DNA of 47,925 nt from CAZIOH01 sp964540815 (GCA_964540815.1 CAZIOH010000047.1:1-47925), one strand, 5' to 3'; positions 33,110 through 41,282 are shown, numbered from the stretch's first letter. Notes: generated from the sequence alone by a model not told the origin. Program-made: numbers and translations.

Positions 33110-33595
33110 ATGGCCAGATATCCCGTGACCTTGGCGGTGCGCGCGTTGCGCGCGGCCGCGATCTCGTTCGAGCCGCACCTGTATCCGTGGGAGCCGCGCG
33201 GGGGAACGCGCGCTTCGGCGGAGGCGCTCGGGGTGGACGAGCATCGGGTCGTGAAGACGCTGATCTTCGAGGACGACGCGCGGGCGCCCCTGTGCGTGCT
33301 GATGCACGGCGATCACGAGGTCTCGAGCAAGCAGCTGGCCCGTCACGTGGGGGTCAAGACCGTCGGGCCCTGCTCCCCCGAGGTGGCGGACCGGCACTCG
33401 GGCTATCAGGTCGGAGGCACTTCACCCTTCGGGTTGCGTCGCCCCATGCCCATCTACATGCAGAGGACGATCCTGGATCTTCCCGTCCTCTACATCAACG
33501 GTGGCGCGCGCGGCTTCTTGGTGTCGATGGATCCACACGAGGCCGCGCGCGTCCTGTCCGCCGACCTCGTGGACGTCGCCGTGAGACGAACCTGA
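33110..33595 (+). CDS. ybaK: YbaK/EbsC-type aminoacyl-tRNA deacylase (Cys-tRNA(Pro) editing)
   Basis: 161-residue editing domain that hydrolyses mischarged Cys-tRNA(Pro) or related species in trans. Features: PVTLAVRALRAAAISFEPHLY at the start, VVKTLIFEDD with the conserved Lys, ELSSKQLARHVG-like segment (HEVSSKQLARHVG) and the hallmark GYQVGGTSPFGLRRPMPIY. Full length for the family. ATG 33110 chosen because it begins the conserved fold; an AT-rich stretch upstream probably holds its promoter. Confidence 0.9.
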   Translation: MARYPVTLAVRALRAAAISFEPHLYPWEPRGGTRASAEALGVDEHRVVKTLIFEDDARAPLCVLMHGDHEVSSKQLARHVGVKTVGPCSPEVADRHSGYQVGGTSPFGLRRPMPIYMQRTILDLPVLYINGGARGFLVSMDPHEAARVLSADLVDVAVRRT

Positions 33596-33690
33596 CCCGA
33601 GCCAACTCCTCGACCGGCGGTCGGGTCAGACTGCCATTCTCCTTCCCAGTCTCGCCCTGTCGCGCCTTCCGGCCCGCGGCGCGATTCCGC

Positions 33691-33857
33691 TCACGGCGCC
33701 GCGGCCAGCTCGAGGTCGTCGATCGTGAAGTCGGCGCTGCACCGACGTGACCCATCGTCGGGCAGGCCCAGCTCCCACCGCTCGGGATCAGCCGCGGCCG
33801 CCTGTATCGTTCGATGGAGAAGCTGGGCACGGTCGATCTGGCAGCCCTCCGCCACAC
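33691..33857 (-). other. Short coding-like fragment, unrecognised
   Basis: Minus-strand frame ending at 33691 reads LLHRTIQAAADPERWELGL then DDGSRRCSADFTIDDLELA. It has a protein-like composition but only about 55 codons from a GTG near 33855, and no clear ribosome site. It may be the 3' end of a truncated gene upstream of nothing complete, or a small protein. Region 33596-33690 shows no gene. Confidence 0.25.
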
Positions 33858-33881
33858 CGACCGCCAGCCGTGACGCCCCTG

Positions 33882-34826
33882 CTAGATGGCCATGCAGCGA
33901 TCGAGCGTGATGCTGTCGGTCTGACCGTCGATGGCGATGCTGGCCTCACCGCACCCGGTCAGCGTGACGGTGGCCGACTTGCCGTCGTGCTTGCCCCCCG
34001 ACAGCGTGCCGGTCAGGCTGCCGGACACCGCGCAGGTGCAGGTGCTGGCCCAGGTCAGGTGATCCGGGACCAGCGTGACCTTGTAGCCCGCCAGGTGATG
34101 GGTGATCTCGAGAGCGCCCGACACGATCACGCGATCCGCGCGCGAGGTGCCCGTGATCTCGAGGGGGGTGGTGGTCCGGGTGGAGACGTCGAAGAGCTGG
34201 TGGCCGCCCGGACCCGTGAGCACGCGCTCGAGCCCGCCGACCGTGTACGCGAACCCGGTCGCGGTCTTGCCGAGGGTCTGCCCGCCACCCGGCGAGGTCA
34301 CCGCGAGCGTGCCGCCGTAGAGGCCGGTCAAGGTGAAGTTCGCCGTTCGGGTCACCGTGTCGCCGTCCGCGGCCATCACGCACAGCGGGTTCTTGCTGAA
34401 CGAGAGGGTCGCCGAGCCAGCCAGCCTGGCGAGACCGATCGAGCAGTCGTCGAAGCTGCGGGTCCGCACGCCCGCGGTGCACGCCCCGAACGCGGTGTCG
34501 CCGCAGGTCGCGGCGTTGGCCGAGGGCAGCAGCGCGGAGAGCACGCCCCGCCAGCGCGGTCCACGTAACTCGAGCGGGGTGGGCCACATGAGGGCGGTCG
34601 TCGCGCCACCCTGGGCCGACTCGTCCACGCTCGACATGACCTCGCCGATCTCGGCGCCGATCTGCCCCGTCTCCTCATCGGCCGAGGACCCGCGACAGCC
34701 GGTCGTCCCCGCAGCCCCGAGGGCGCACAGCCAGACGATTGTCGACGCCGACACGGACGCCGACGCGACCACCGAAGCACACACCGAAGAGACGCGCACC
34801 GATTTCCAAGTCACTCTGTTCAGCAT
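33882..34826 (-). CDS. Lipoprotein, unknown function
   Basis: 314 residues. Signal peptide with a clear lipobox (LGAAGTTGC). The mature part contains GGAT-, Thr- and Ser-rich beta strands (TANFTLTGLYGGTLAVTSPGG, ATVTLTGCGEASIAIDG), several cysteines (CGDTAFGACTAG, CTCAV) and an ordered end SITLDRCMAI. The GGGGG-preceded ATG 34826 fits. Probably an outer-membrane anchored surface protein; second-strand neighbour 34935-36773 is another lipoprotein in the same direction, about 110 bases upstream. Confidence 0.7.
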   Translation of the reverse strand: MLNRVTWKSVRVSSVCASVVASASVSASTIVWLCALGAAGTTGCRGSSADEETGQIGAEIGEVMSSVDESAQGGATTALMWPTPLELRGPRWRGVLSALLPSANAATCGDTAFGACTAGVRTRSFDDCSIGLARLAGSATLSFSKNPLCVMAADGDTVTRTANFTLTGLYGGTLAVTSPGGGQTLGKTATGFAYTVGGLERVLTGPGGHQLFDVSTRTTTPLEITGTSRADRVIVSGALEITHHLAGYKVTLVPDHLTWASTCTCAVSGSLTGTLSGGKHDGKSATVTLTGCGEASIAIDGQTDSITLDRCMAI

Positions 34827-34934
34827 GCGGAATCGACCCCCTCTGGACGAGTTGATCCAGACCTCCTCGGAGGATCGCGCTCGACCTTGAGCCGCGCCGT
34901 CGGTCGCCCTAGCTGCTCGTCTATAGTCTAGAGG

Positions 34935-36773
34935 TCAGGGCACGAGGGGTCCGTGCACGTAGAGACCGGGCGCGGGCTCCGTCGCCTGGGGGGCGACCGA
35001 GAAGACGATCCAGGTTCCGGCCGCGTCCCGGATGGTGTGCACGTTGACCTCGGGGTGCTCCTTGATCACCCGCGGGAGCAGCGATTCGCCAGCCGGGCCC
35101 CCGTGCAGCCGCGCGTACTCGAGCCACCAGCTCGACGAGGTCTGGTCCGAGCCCTGGAACACCACGAAGTCATCGCCCACGAGCTGGTAGTCGAGGACGT
35201 AGTCACCGAACTGGATCCGGGAGCCACAGTCCTCGGGGCTGGCCTGCCAGCCCTGCGCGGAGCGGGTCCCCCGCCGCAGCCGCTCGATCCAGATCACCGC
35301 GGACCCGCTGGCCGTGAACTCCCCCGCGTAGCTCTCGGCCCTGGTGTCCGCCGTCAGCATGCAGCTCCCCGAGCCGTCGTTGTGCGCCACCATGGCCACG
35401 GGGTTGTCGAGGATCGGCTTGAAGTACAGCGAGTGCCGCAGATCGCTCGAGACGTCGATGGTCACGGCCGAGCTGTCGAGCGCGAACGGATCCGCCATTC
35501 CGCGTGCCTGCCGCAGCAGGATCGGCGAGAGCCCCCCGACGACGCGGGTGAACGCGACCACCCCGCGATCCTCGGGCCGGAAGACCCGATCGGACGCGCC
35601 GACCAGCTCGAACGACCGCACGACCGGCGCCAGCTCCTCGGGGTGGCCCCCACCTGGAAAATCGGCGACCTGCAGCGCGCCGGTCGGCACGTAGCCCTGG
35701 GCGGGGTCGTAGCCCGACAGGAAATAGATGCTCTTGCCATCGTGGGCGATCTCCCACTCGGAGGCGTCGTTCAGGATGGTGCTCGGGGCCGCCGAGCCCG
35801 CCTGGCTCATCGGAACCACCTCCAGGGTCCCCGGCGCCCCGGCCACCGCGACGTGCGAATACGCCAGGTACTGGCCATCCGGAGAGAATCGCACGCGCCA
35901 TCCCAGGTCGTCGGGCGCGTGCACCACGTGGGCGATCGTGGGAAGCGGGCCGCCGGCCGCGCCGCCGACGTCGTCGGTCAGGATCGCCCCGACGAGGTCG
36001 AACTCCCGATAGTACGGGGTGGCGAACAGATCGCTGAAATCCTTGTCGATGAAGGCGTTGGCGACACACGCGACGGAGGAAGACAGCGCGTTGCCGAAGC
36101 AGAACACGCCGTGCGCCGTCAGCAAGCGTGCCTGCGGCCAGCCCGGACGCCAGGCCCAGATGCCACCGTCGTAGGGATCCCGCTTCCCGGGCGCCGGCCC
36201 GGAGTGGAAGATCAAGGTGTCGCCGTCGAACCGCTGAACGACCGGCTGAAAATCCCCCCAGATCTGGAAGTCCACCCACAGATCACGGGTCAAGAGCAGA
36301 CAGGCCGGATCGGTCCCGTCGCACGCCACCGGACCGCCCTGCGCGACCGCCTTGGTGAAATCGAGGACCCAGAGCTCGGTGCGCAGGTCGGACCCGATGC
36401 GGCTGAAGGCGCACCAGCGATCCGGATGGCCGGGCTGGTTGCCGAGTTGCTGGCCGTTGCTGCAGCTGTCGTAGGTGTCCCCCACCAGCGCCGCCAGTCC
36501 TGCCACCAGTCGATGGGTCAGGGCCGGATCGGCCGCCTGCCGGGGAAGCTCGTCCGAGCCCGATGCGGCACCTGCGCCACCCCCCGCGCCTGCGCCACCC
36601 CCCGCGTCCGGGGCGGGCGCGGGCCAGCCGCCTTCGGCCGCGGCGGATGGCGCCTCGAGCCCCGCGTCCCCGGTCAGGCTGGTCGAGGCGCGCTGGCCCG
36701 ACGCGCAGGCAGCCAGCACCGATACGACCAACGGCGCACCACGGGAAAGACGATGGCTGGCGTGGCTCCGCAC
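34935..36773 (-). CDS. Large lipoprotein with WD40/TolB-like beta-propeller features
   Basis: 612 residues. Start fixed at GTG 36773 by the strong site AGGAGG six bases upstream; the upstream part of the frame is Arg-rich and unlikely. The signal peptide ends in a perfect lipobox VLAAC. A Gly/Ala-rich linker (AGAGGGAGAA) follows. The body contains repeated beta-propeller-like strands (VRFSPDGQYLAYSHVAV, EWEIAHDGKSIYFLSGYD) and a cysteine-containing region. Such proteins often bind partners at the outer membrane. Family not recognised with confidence. Confidence 0.75.
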   Translation of the reverse strand: MRSHASHRLSRGAPLVVSVLAACASGQRASTSLTGDAGLEAPSAAAEGGWPAPAPDAGGGAGAGGGAGAASGSDELPRQAADPALTHRLVAGLAALVGDTYDSCSNGQQLGNQPGHPDRWCAFSRIGSDLRTELWVLDFTKAVAQGGPVACDGTDPACLLLTRDLWVDFQIWGDFQPVVQRFDGDTLIFHSGPAPGKRDPYDGGIWAWRPGWPQARLLTAHGVFCFGNALSSSVACVANAFIDKDFSDLFATPYYREFDLVGAILTDDVGGAAGGPLPTIAHVVHAPDDLGWRVRFSPDGQYLAYSHVAVAGAPGTLEVVPMSQAGSAAPSTILNDASEWEIAHDGKSIYFLSGYDPAQGYVPTGALQVADFPGGGHPEELAPVVRSFELVGASDRVFRPEDRGVVAFTRVVGGLSPILLRQARGMADPFALDSSAVTIDVSSDLRHSLYFKPILDNPVAMVAHNDGSGSCMLTADTRAESYAGEFTASGSAVIWIERLRRGTRSAQGWQASPEDCGSRIQFGDYVLDYQLVGDDFVVFQGSDQTSSSWWLEYARLHGGPAGESLLPRVIKEHPEVNVHTIRDAAGTWIVFSVAPQATEPAPGLYVHGPLVP

Positions 36774-36788
36774 GTTGCTCCTCCTCTC
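36767..36788 (-). promoter_or_regulatory. Ribosome binding site of the propeller lipoprotein
   Basis: On the minus strand AGAGGAGGAGCAAC directly precedes the GTG at 36773; the AGGAGG core is six bases away. It decides the start. Confidence 0.7.
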
Positions 36789-36846
36789 GGTTGGTCGTGT
36801 CGCTCCCGCGCTCCGCGGCCGAGCGCCCCGCGGCAAGTGCTGCAGT

Positions 36847-37011
36847 CTAGTCCCCTGGAACAGTGAAGGGTTGAAAAAGTCGCCGAGGCATCTTCGTTCC
36901 TGGCGAGGCGCGACGAGGGCGAATACCCGACGTATTCAACCGAGGAGCAACGGAGCCACGGACGAAGAGGACCAGCGACTCTTTCAGGAATTCACTGTTC
37001 CAGGGGACCAG
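36847..37011. repeat. CTAG-bounded palindromic element 1
   Basis: About 165 bases. Terminal arms (GTCCCCTGGAACAGTGAA at 36850 and its exact complement ending 37008) are perfect over 18 bases and continue imperfectly for 34. The core carries GGCGCGACGA, a small hairpin GAATAC-CCGAC-GTATTC (36921-36937) and GAGGAGCAACG. Left end is CTAG, right end CCAG. Confidence 0.75.
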
Positions 37012-37040
37012 TGCACCGCCGGCGAAATTGCGTCAACACC
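37008..37040. repeat. Partial arm related to element 3
   Basis: Matches the left arm of the element at 37744 over about 33 bases with four mismatches (AGTGCACCGCC, then GAAAT.GCGTCAA). The rest of that element is absent, so it looks like a truncated copy beside element 1. Confidence 0.65.
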
Positions 37041-37097
37041 GCGCCCCCCCGCTGCCTGACGCACGGCCCGCGATTCTGGTGCTAACCTAGATGGGTA

Positions 37098-37610
37098 ATG
37101 GACTTCGAGGAGTTCGAGCAACTGGTCCTCCGGTTGCTCTTCGAGACCGATTTTCCAGTGACGGCGGCCCACGCCGCGTACCTCGGTCGAACCTCGGTCA
37201 GGGTGGCGGAGCGCCACCTGGCCCGGATGGTGGAACAAGGGACCCTGCTGGTCCGCACCTCCGATGCGGGCGAGATGCTCGAGTACGATCACCCCCACCG
37301 TAAGCTCCTGGTTCCCAAGAAGAATCCGCCGCCCGAGTCGGGTCGGGACGGAACCTGGACGGGGCCGCCTTCCATCTCGATCGGCGAGCCGCTGCTGGCG
37401 CCTCGGCATCGCCCGAGCCCCGTCACCTCGGTGCTGCTGTCCATGCTCATCCCGGGGGCGGGCCACATCTACTCCGGGCGCCCCGGACCAGGGGTCGCCT
37501 GGATGGCCACCACGCTGATGGGCTACGCCTGCTTCTTCCTGCCAGGGCTGTTCATCCACGGACTCTGCCTGGTCAGCGCGGCCCGCGGCGATCGCGGAAC
37601 CCTGCTCTAG
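37098..37610 (+). CDS. Winged-helix-like protein fused to a TM2-type membrane segment
   Basis: 170 residues. Residues 1-70 are helical and resemble a winged-helix domain (FEEFEQLVLRLLFETDFPV, TSVRVAERHLARMVEQGTLL), ending with LEYDHPHRKLLVPK. After a Pro-rich linker two hydrophobic helices (VTSVLLSMLIPGAGHIYSG; VAWMATTLMGYACFFLPGLF) form a TM2-like hairpin with GAGHIYSG at its turn. The stop TAG lies inside the CTAG that begins element 2, so the end may have been set or trimmed by that insertion. Could be a membrane-tethered regulator; function unproven. Confidence 0.7.
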   Translation: MDFEEFEQLVLRLLFETDFPVTAAHAAYLGRTSVRVAERHLARMVEQGTLLVRTSDAGEMLEYDHPHRKLLVPKKNPPPESGRDGTWTGPPSISIGEPLLAPRHRPSPVTSVLLSMLIPGAGHIYSGRPGPGVAWMATTLMGYACFFLPGLFIHGLCLVSAARGDRGTLL

Positions 37611-37747
37611 TGTCCTGTCTGAGAAATGCGTTGCACAAGTCGTCGACAAGTCGGACTGGCCGCAAGGCGCGACGACGATGCTTACCCGCACGTACGGTGA
37701 GGAGGAGCAAGGCAGCGGCCGGCCTGGATCGTCAGGCAAGACACTAG
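37607..37747. repeat. CTAG-bounded palindromic element 2
   Basis: 141 bases with ends CTAGTGTCCTGTCTGAG and the complement of CTAGTGTCTTGCCTGAC. Core shares GGCGCGACGACG, TACCCGCACGTA and GAGGAGGAGCAAGG with the other elements. Its right CTAG (37744-37747) is also the left CTAG of element 3. Confidence 0.7.
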
Positions 37748-37908
37748 TGCACCGCCGTCGAAATAGCGTCAATACCGAGGCCGGCAAGCCGAGCCGGCCG
37801 CGAGGCGCGACGACGAGGAATACCCGTAGGTATTGTGAGGAGGAGCAACGAAGCGGCCGGCTCGGATCGTCGGCCGAATATGATGCTATTCCGACGGCGG
37901 TGCACTAG
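37744..37908. repeat. CTAG-bounded palindromic element 3
   Basis: 165 bases, arms CTAGTGCACCGCCGTCG and complement matching 26 of the first 28. Inner stem GAGCCGGCCGC/GCGGCCGGCTC; core hairpin AATACC-CGTA-GGTATT at 37819-37834; GAGGAGGAGCAACG follows. Confidence 0.75.
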
Positions 37909-37927
37909 CAGCCTGGGGGCCGCGGGC

Positions 37928-38545
37928 TCAGACCGTATCCAGGCTGCCCTGCTTCCGGCTCCGCAGGTCCCGAAGCACCGTGCGGGCCTGTTCGACCCCT
38001 GCCCCGCCACCGGCTTCCCCGAGCGCCGAGAGGGCGAGCCCCAGCTCGTGCGCGTCGCTCTGGATGCCATCGCGCAGGGCCTGGTGCATCTCGCGGAACG
38101 AGCCGTAGAACTCCTGCAGCTCGTCGCCCTTGCGCAGCGGGGGCGGGATCGCGCCCATCCGGCTCTCGCGCACCCGCGAGAAGAACCCGGCGATGCGGAA
38201 GAGGGGGCCGGCCACCTTGTGGGTGATGAGGATCCCGACCGCCGAGACCGAGAAGACCAGCACCACACCGAAGCCCACGATGCCCCACAGCACCCACTTG
38301 TCGCTCTCGGCGAATTGCCCGCGCAGCTCCGCCCCCACCGCCGGATCGGCCATCCCGGACAGCTCGATCACCTTCGAGATGTCGCGCGTCGCCTGGTACA
38401 TCTTGTACCCGAGCCCCGCGGTCACGGCCACGGCCACGATGACGATGGTCATCGTGTACCGAACCTGAAGCCCGACATCCAGCAGGTAGTTTCGCATTCG
38501 GCGCTTGTACTTGGGTGCGCCGTCCGCGCTCTTTTCGCTCGTCAT
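37928..38545 (-). CDS. HAMP-domain membrane protein
   Basis: 205 residues. Two membrane helices (about 29-47 and 85-107) flank a short periplasmic loop of about 35 residues; a HAMP-like segment (ITHKVAGPLFRIAGFFSRV, LRKGDELQEFYGSFREMHQAL) follows, with a helical tail. No kinase, cyclase or receptor domain is attached, so it may act as an accessory sensor or adaptor. Convergent with element 3, whose end is 19 bases from its stop. It lies 20 bases after the HEAT-repeat gene and is likely in the same minus-strand operon. Confidence 0.75.
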   Translation of the reverse strand: MTSEKSADGAPKYKRRMRNYLLDVGLQVRYTMTIVIVAVAVTAGLGYKMYQATRDISKVIELSGMADPAVGAELRGQFAESDKWVLWGIVGFGVVLVFSVSAVGILITHKVAGPLFRIAGFFSRVRESRMGAIPPPLRKGDELQEFYGSFREMHQALRDGIQSDAHELGLALSALGEAGGGAGVEQARTVLRDLRSRKQGSLDTV

Positions 38546-38564
38546 TTGGTCGGTCCTCCGTGCC

Positions 38565-39458
38565 TTATCCGCCTTGGGCTTTCAGGAACTTGGCCAGATC
38601 CTCCGCGAGCTGAGCCGCGGTCGCCTCCAGGCACTCCCGGCGAGCGGTCTCGCGATCGCGGGGCCGCACGCCGGCCTGGACGCTGGCCTCGGCGCTGGTC
38701 CAGGAGATGATGCTCTTGGATGGCCAGCGCGCGACCATGACCTTCACCCCGCAGGAGATCTCGCTGCTGGTTCCCCCCGCCGCCTCGTCGAGGCGCGTGA
38801 CGTTCCCGTCGATCCAGAATGCCATCGCGCCGCCGTTCGCGCCGTTCTTGCCGGTATCGGCCGTCGGCGACAAGGATACCACCGGCAGCTTGCCGAGCTC
38901 GGCCTGCAAGGTGTCGTGAACGATCCTCACCGGTTCCCCCGCCGCCGTCTTGACCCCGCCGGTGAACGGACCAAAGTTCAAGTACATCTTCAACTTCCTG
39001 GGGGCGCCGGCTGGTCCCGACAGCATGGCCACGGCCTTCTCCGCCTGGGTTCGGACGAAGGGATCGGCGTCGCGCTGGAACAGCCCACGCAGGGAGTCCA
39101 GGGCCGACGCATCCCCGACCTGACCGAGGGCCTGTGCCGCCATGGCCCGCACGGTCTTGTTGGGATCCCGGAGGGCGGCGAGCAGACAGGGCACCGCCGC
39201 CGCGTCTCCCAGCTTGCCGAGCACCAGCGCAGCCTGCACCCGCACCTTGTAGTTCGTGTCCTCACCGAGCGAGCGACAGATCTGACCGGTCTTGCTCGCG
39301 GCCCCCGCCGCCCCGGTCGCCAGCGAGACCGAAGGAAGGGCCGCCGCCAGCAGGCCCGCGAGCAAGCCGACGAGCACGCGGGCCCGGCGACCGCGCGCGG
39401 CCGGGCCCGAGCTCGTGGCTCCGGGCGTGGGAGGAAGCTTTCGACGAGGCCCTGACAA
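38565..39458 (-). CDS. Secreted HEAT-repeat protein
   Basis: 297 residues. Signal peptide or membrane segment at about 27-47, then three HEAT-type repeats at about 68-150 (KVRVQAALVLGKLGDAAAVP, VRAMAAQALGQVGDASALD, VRTQAEKAVAML), and a C-terminal beta-rich domain (KLKMYLNFGPFTGG, ISCGVKVMVARWPSKSI). HEAT repeats bind partner proteins, here probably in the periplasm. Start uncertain; the Pro/Ala leader could be part of a longer signal. First gene of the minus-strand pair with the HAMP protein. Confidence 0.75.
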   Translation of the reverse strand: MSGPRRKLPPTPGATSSGPAARGRRARVLVGLLAGLLAAALPSVSLATGAAGAASKTGQICRSLGEDTNYKVRVQAALVLGKLGDAAAVPCLLAALRDPNKTVRAMAAQALGQVGDASALDSLRGLFQRDADPFVRTQAEKAVAMLSGPAGAPRKLKMYLNFGPFTGGVKTAAGEPVRIVHDTLQAELGKLPVVSLSPTADTGKNGANGGAMAFWIDGNVTRLDEAAGGTSSEISCGVKVMVARWPSKSIISWTSAEASVQAGVRPRDRETARRECLEATAAQLAEDLAKFLKAQGG

Positions 39459-39491
39459 GGTGGGTACCCGTCTTTAGTTCGGACCTTGGCG

Positions 39492-40739
39492 TCATTCTCT
39501 TGAAGGACTTCCGTCGGCGTCCTCGGCCGCCCCCCCCGCGATCGACTCGCCGGGTCCGGCAGCCCCCATCGGCCCCACCGGCCCCCGGGCCTGGCCCGGA
39601 GCCTCGCCGCCGAGCATGAGGGCGAACGCCCCACCCCCCCCGGGGACGTCCTCCCACCAGATGTGCCCCCGATGCAGCTCGAGCACCACGCGGGCGAGGG
39701 CCAGGCCGAGGCCATACCCGACCGGCTTCTCCCCGAGCTGCGCGAACGGCTCGAACATGGAGGTCTTCTCCGACGACGTCGGGCTGCTGCCCTGCCCCCC
39801 TATCCAGACCTTGACTCCGGTGTCGACCGCAGTGAGCCGGACGGTGGTCTGGCCCTGAAACCGCCGCGCACAGTGCATGATCAGGTTGGCGAACACCCGG
39901 CGCATGAGCTCGGGATCGACCGGGACCGGCGGCTCGTCGAGCGGGATCTCCAGCTTCACGCTCACCGCGGCCAGGGGATTCCGCCCGAGCTCGTCGGCCA
40001 CCCGCCGGACCAGATCCCCGATGTGGGTCGGGACGGGCGCGACCGGGAGCTGTCCGGTCTCCGCGCGGTCGAAGTCGATCACCGTCCGGACGCTGTGCAT
40101 GAGCTGGTCGAAGACCGTCCGGGCGTCCTCGACCGCCCCGTTGAAGTCCACCCGCCGGGCGTCGGACTCGGGCGGACCGAACCGCGCCAGGTAGTCGACG
40201 TTGGCCCGCAGGGCCGCCACCGAGCCCTGCAGATCGTGGAGCAGGTAGGCGAGCCAGCGACGCCGCTCGACGATCTCGCTGCCCTGCTCGCGCTGCTTGC
40301 GATCGAGCCGCCGATGGAGCGCGCGGGTTCGCAGGAGCGCCCACAGGCGGGTGCGCCGCTCCTGGGGATCGGTGGCGGCGGTGAACACCGCGTCCGCGCC
40401 GGCCGCCAGGGCCCGCAGGCGGAACGGACGGGTACCATCCAGCGAGATCAGGATGGTTGGGACGAAGTGCGTGCGGACGTTGCCCTTCAGCTGCTGACAG
40501 AGCTCGACCGGCCCCGGGCTGCCGATCCGGTCGTCGATGATCACCACGTCGGGCGGGTACATCAGCGCCTCCTCGAAGGCGCTGGCGGCGTCGTCGGAGG
40601 TCCGGACGCTGATCCCTTGCTGCTTGAGAAACGTGAGCAATGGACGACCGGCGCCGCGGCTCGGCGCCACGACCAGGGCCTCCACCTGGGATGGGAGGGT
40701 CAGGGAGTTGTTGTGGGTCGTGCGTTCATCGGCGAGCAT
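39492..40739 (-). CDS. REC-histidine kinase with decayed ATP-binding residues
   Basis: 415 residues, soluble. Receiver-like domain about 20-130: acceptor Asp69 in VVIIDDRIG is present, but the acidic pair expected early is replaced (LVVAPSRGAG), so phosphorylation is doubtful. HisKA-like His168 in YLLHDLQGSVAAL. In the ATPase the N box reads FANLIMHC (second Asn gone), the G1 box VWIGGQGSSP lacks the Asp; only the G2 motif GYGLGLALAR is intact. C-terminal Gly/Pro-rich tail. It could be a pseudokinase that binds but does not transfer phosphate. Stands alone on the minus strand. Confidence 0.8.
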   Translation of the reverse strand: MLADERTTHNNSLTLPSQVEALVVAPSRGAGRPLLTFLKQQGISVRTSDDAASAFEEALMYPPDVVIIDDRIGSPGPVELCQQLKGNVRTHFVPTILISLDGTRPFRLRALAAGADAVFTAATDPQERRTRLWALLRTRALHRRLDRKQREQGSEIVERRRWLAYLLHDLQGSVAALRANVDYLARFGPPESDARRVDFNGAVEDARTVFDQLMHSVRTVIDFDRAETGQLPVAPVPTHIGDLVRRVADELGRNPLAAVSVKLEIPLDEPPVPVDPELMRRVFANLIMHCARRFQGQTTVRLTAVDTGVKVWIGGQGSSPTSSEKTSMFEPFAQLGEKPVGYGLGLALARVVLELHRGHIWWEDVPGGGGAFALMLGGEAPGQARGPVGPMGAAGPGESIAGGAAEDADGSPSRE

Positions 40740-40799
40740 GGAAGACCGCGCAGAGTCATGGAGACGGACGGCGCAATCGTATCAGAACAGCGCGAGATG

Positions 40800-41282
40800 T
40801 CATGGCGGCGGGGGCTCGTTGCCCGTCGGTGGCGGCGCTTCGGCGACGCGAGTCGCCTCGCCGACCTGGATCATCGAAGGTCGCGACCGCCGCCTCGTCG
40901 CGATGGCCGCGGCCAGGCCCGCCCCGAGCGCCCCGCCGCCGAGATCCGCCAGCACGTCGAGGATGTCGGGGGAGCGCCGCGGGACGAAGGCCTGGTGCAG
41001 CTCGTCCGAGATCCCGTAGGCGAGCACGGCCACGATGGTCCACGCCCAGGTCGACCTGCGGACCGGGCGAGGCGAGGGAGCCACCGCCGGGGCGGGCCAC
41101 GCGCGCGCGCACCGGAACCACAGGAAGCCGAGCACGCCGTAAACCCCGAGGTGAGCGAGCTTGTCCGCCGAAGGGATGGGCGGGCTCGGGATGTCGGCGC
41201 CGGGGATCGAGGACAGACCGAAGATCACCGCCGCCCAGCCGAGCGCGGGCACCAGGAGGCGAGCACGGCGAACATTCAGCAC
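40800..41282 (-). CDS. VanZ-like membrane protein
   Basis: 160 residues with four predicted helices: VPALGWAAVIFGLSSIPG, KLAHLGVYGVLGFLWF, WAWTIVAVLAYGISDELHQAF and DVLADLGGGALGAGLAAAI. The VanZ hallmarks are SADKLAHLGVYGVLG and ISDELHQAFVPRRSPDILDVLAD. VanZ family members confer low teicoplanin resistance or act in envelope remodelling; here probably envelope-related. Divergent from the PilZ gene across an 87-base region. C-terminal tail is proline-rich. Confidence 0.85.
   Translation of the reverse strand: MLNVRRARLLVPALGWAAVIFGLSSIPGADIPSPPIPSADKLAHLGVYGVLGFLWFRCARAWPAPAVAPSPRPVRRSTWAWTIVAVLAYGISDELHQAFVPRRSPDILDVLADLGGGALGAGLAAAIATRRRSRPSMIQVGEATRVAEAPPPTGNEPPPP

Larger units (their letters stand above)
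36774..37097. other. Intergenic region between divergent genes
   Basis: Contains palindromic element 1 (36847-37011), a partial copy of another element's arm (37008-37040), and the promoter area of the downstream gene. No gene otherwise. Confidence 0.5.

Noticed and set aside
33495..33857. Minus-strand 120-codon frame over the ybaK end
   Set aside because: Arg/Ser/Pro-rich, overlaps a solid gene, and another phase in the same interval looks more protein-like.
36847..37908. Transposase gene within the palindromic elements
   Set aside because: The elements are only 141-165 bases and hold no coding frame; any transposase must be supplied from elsewhere.
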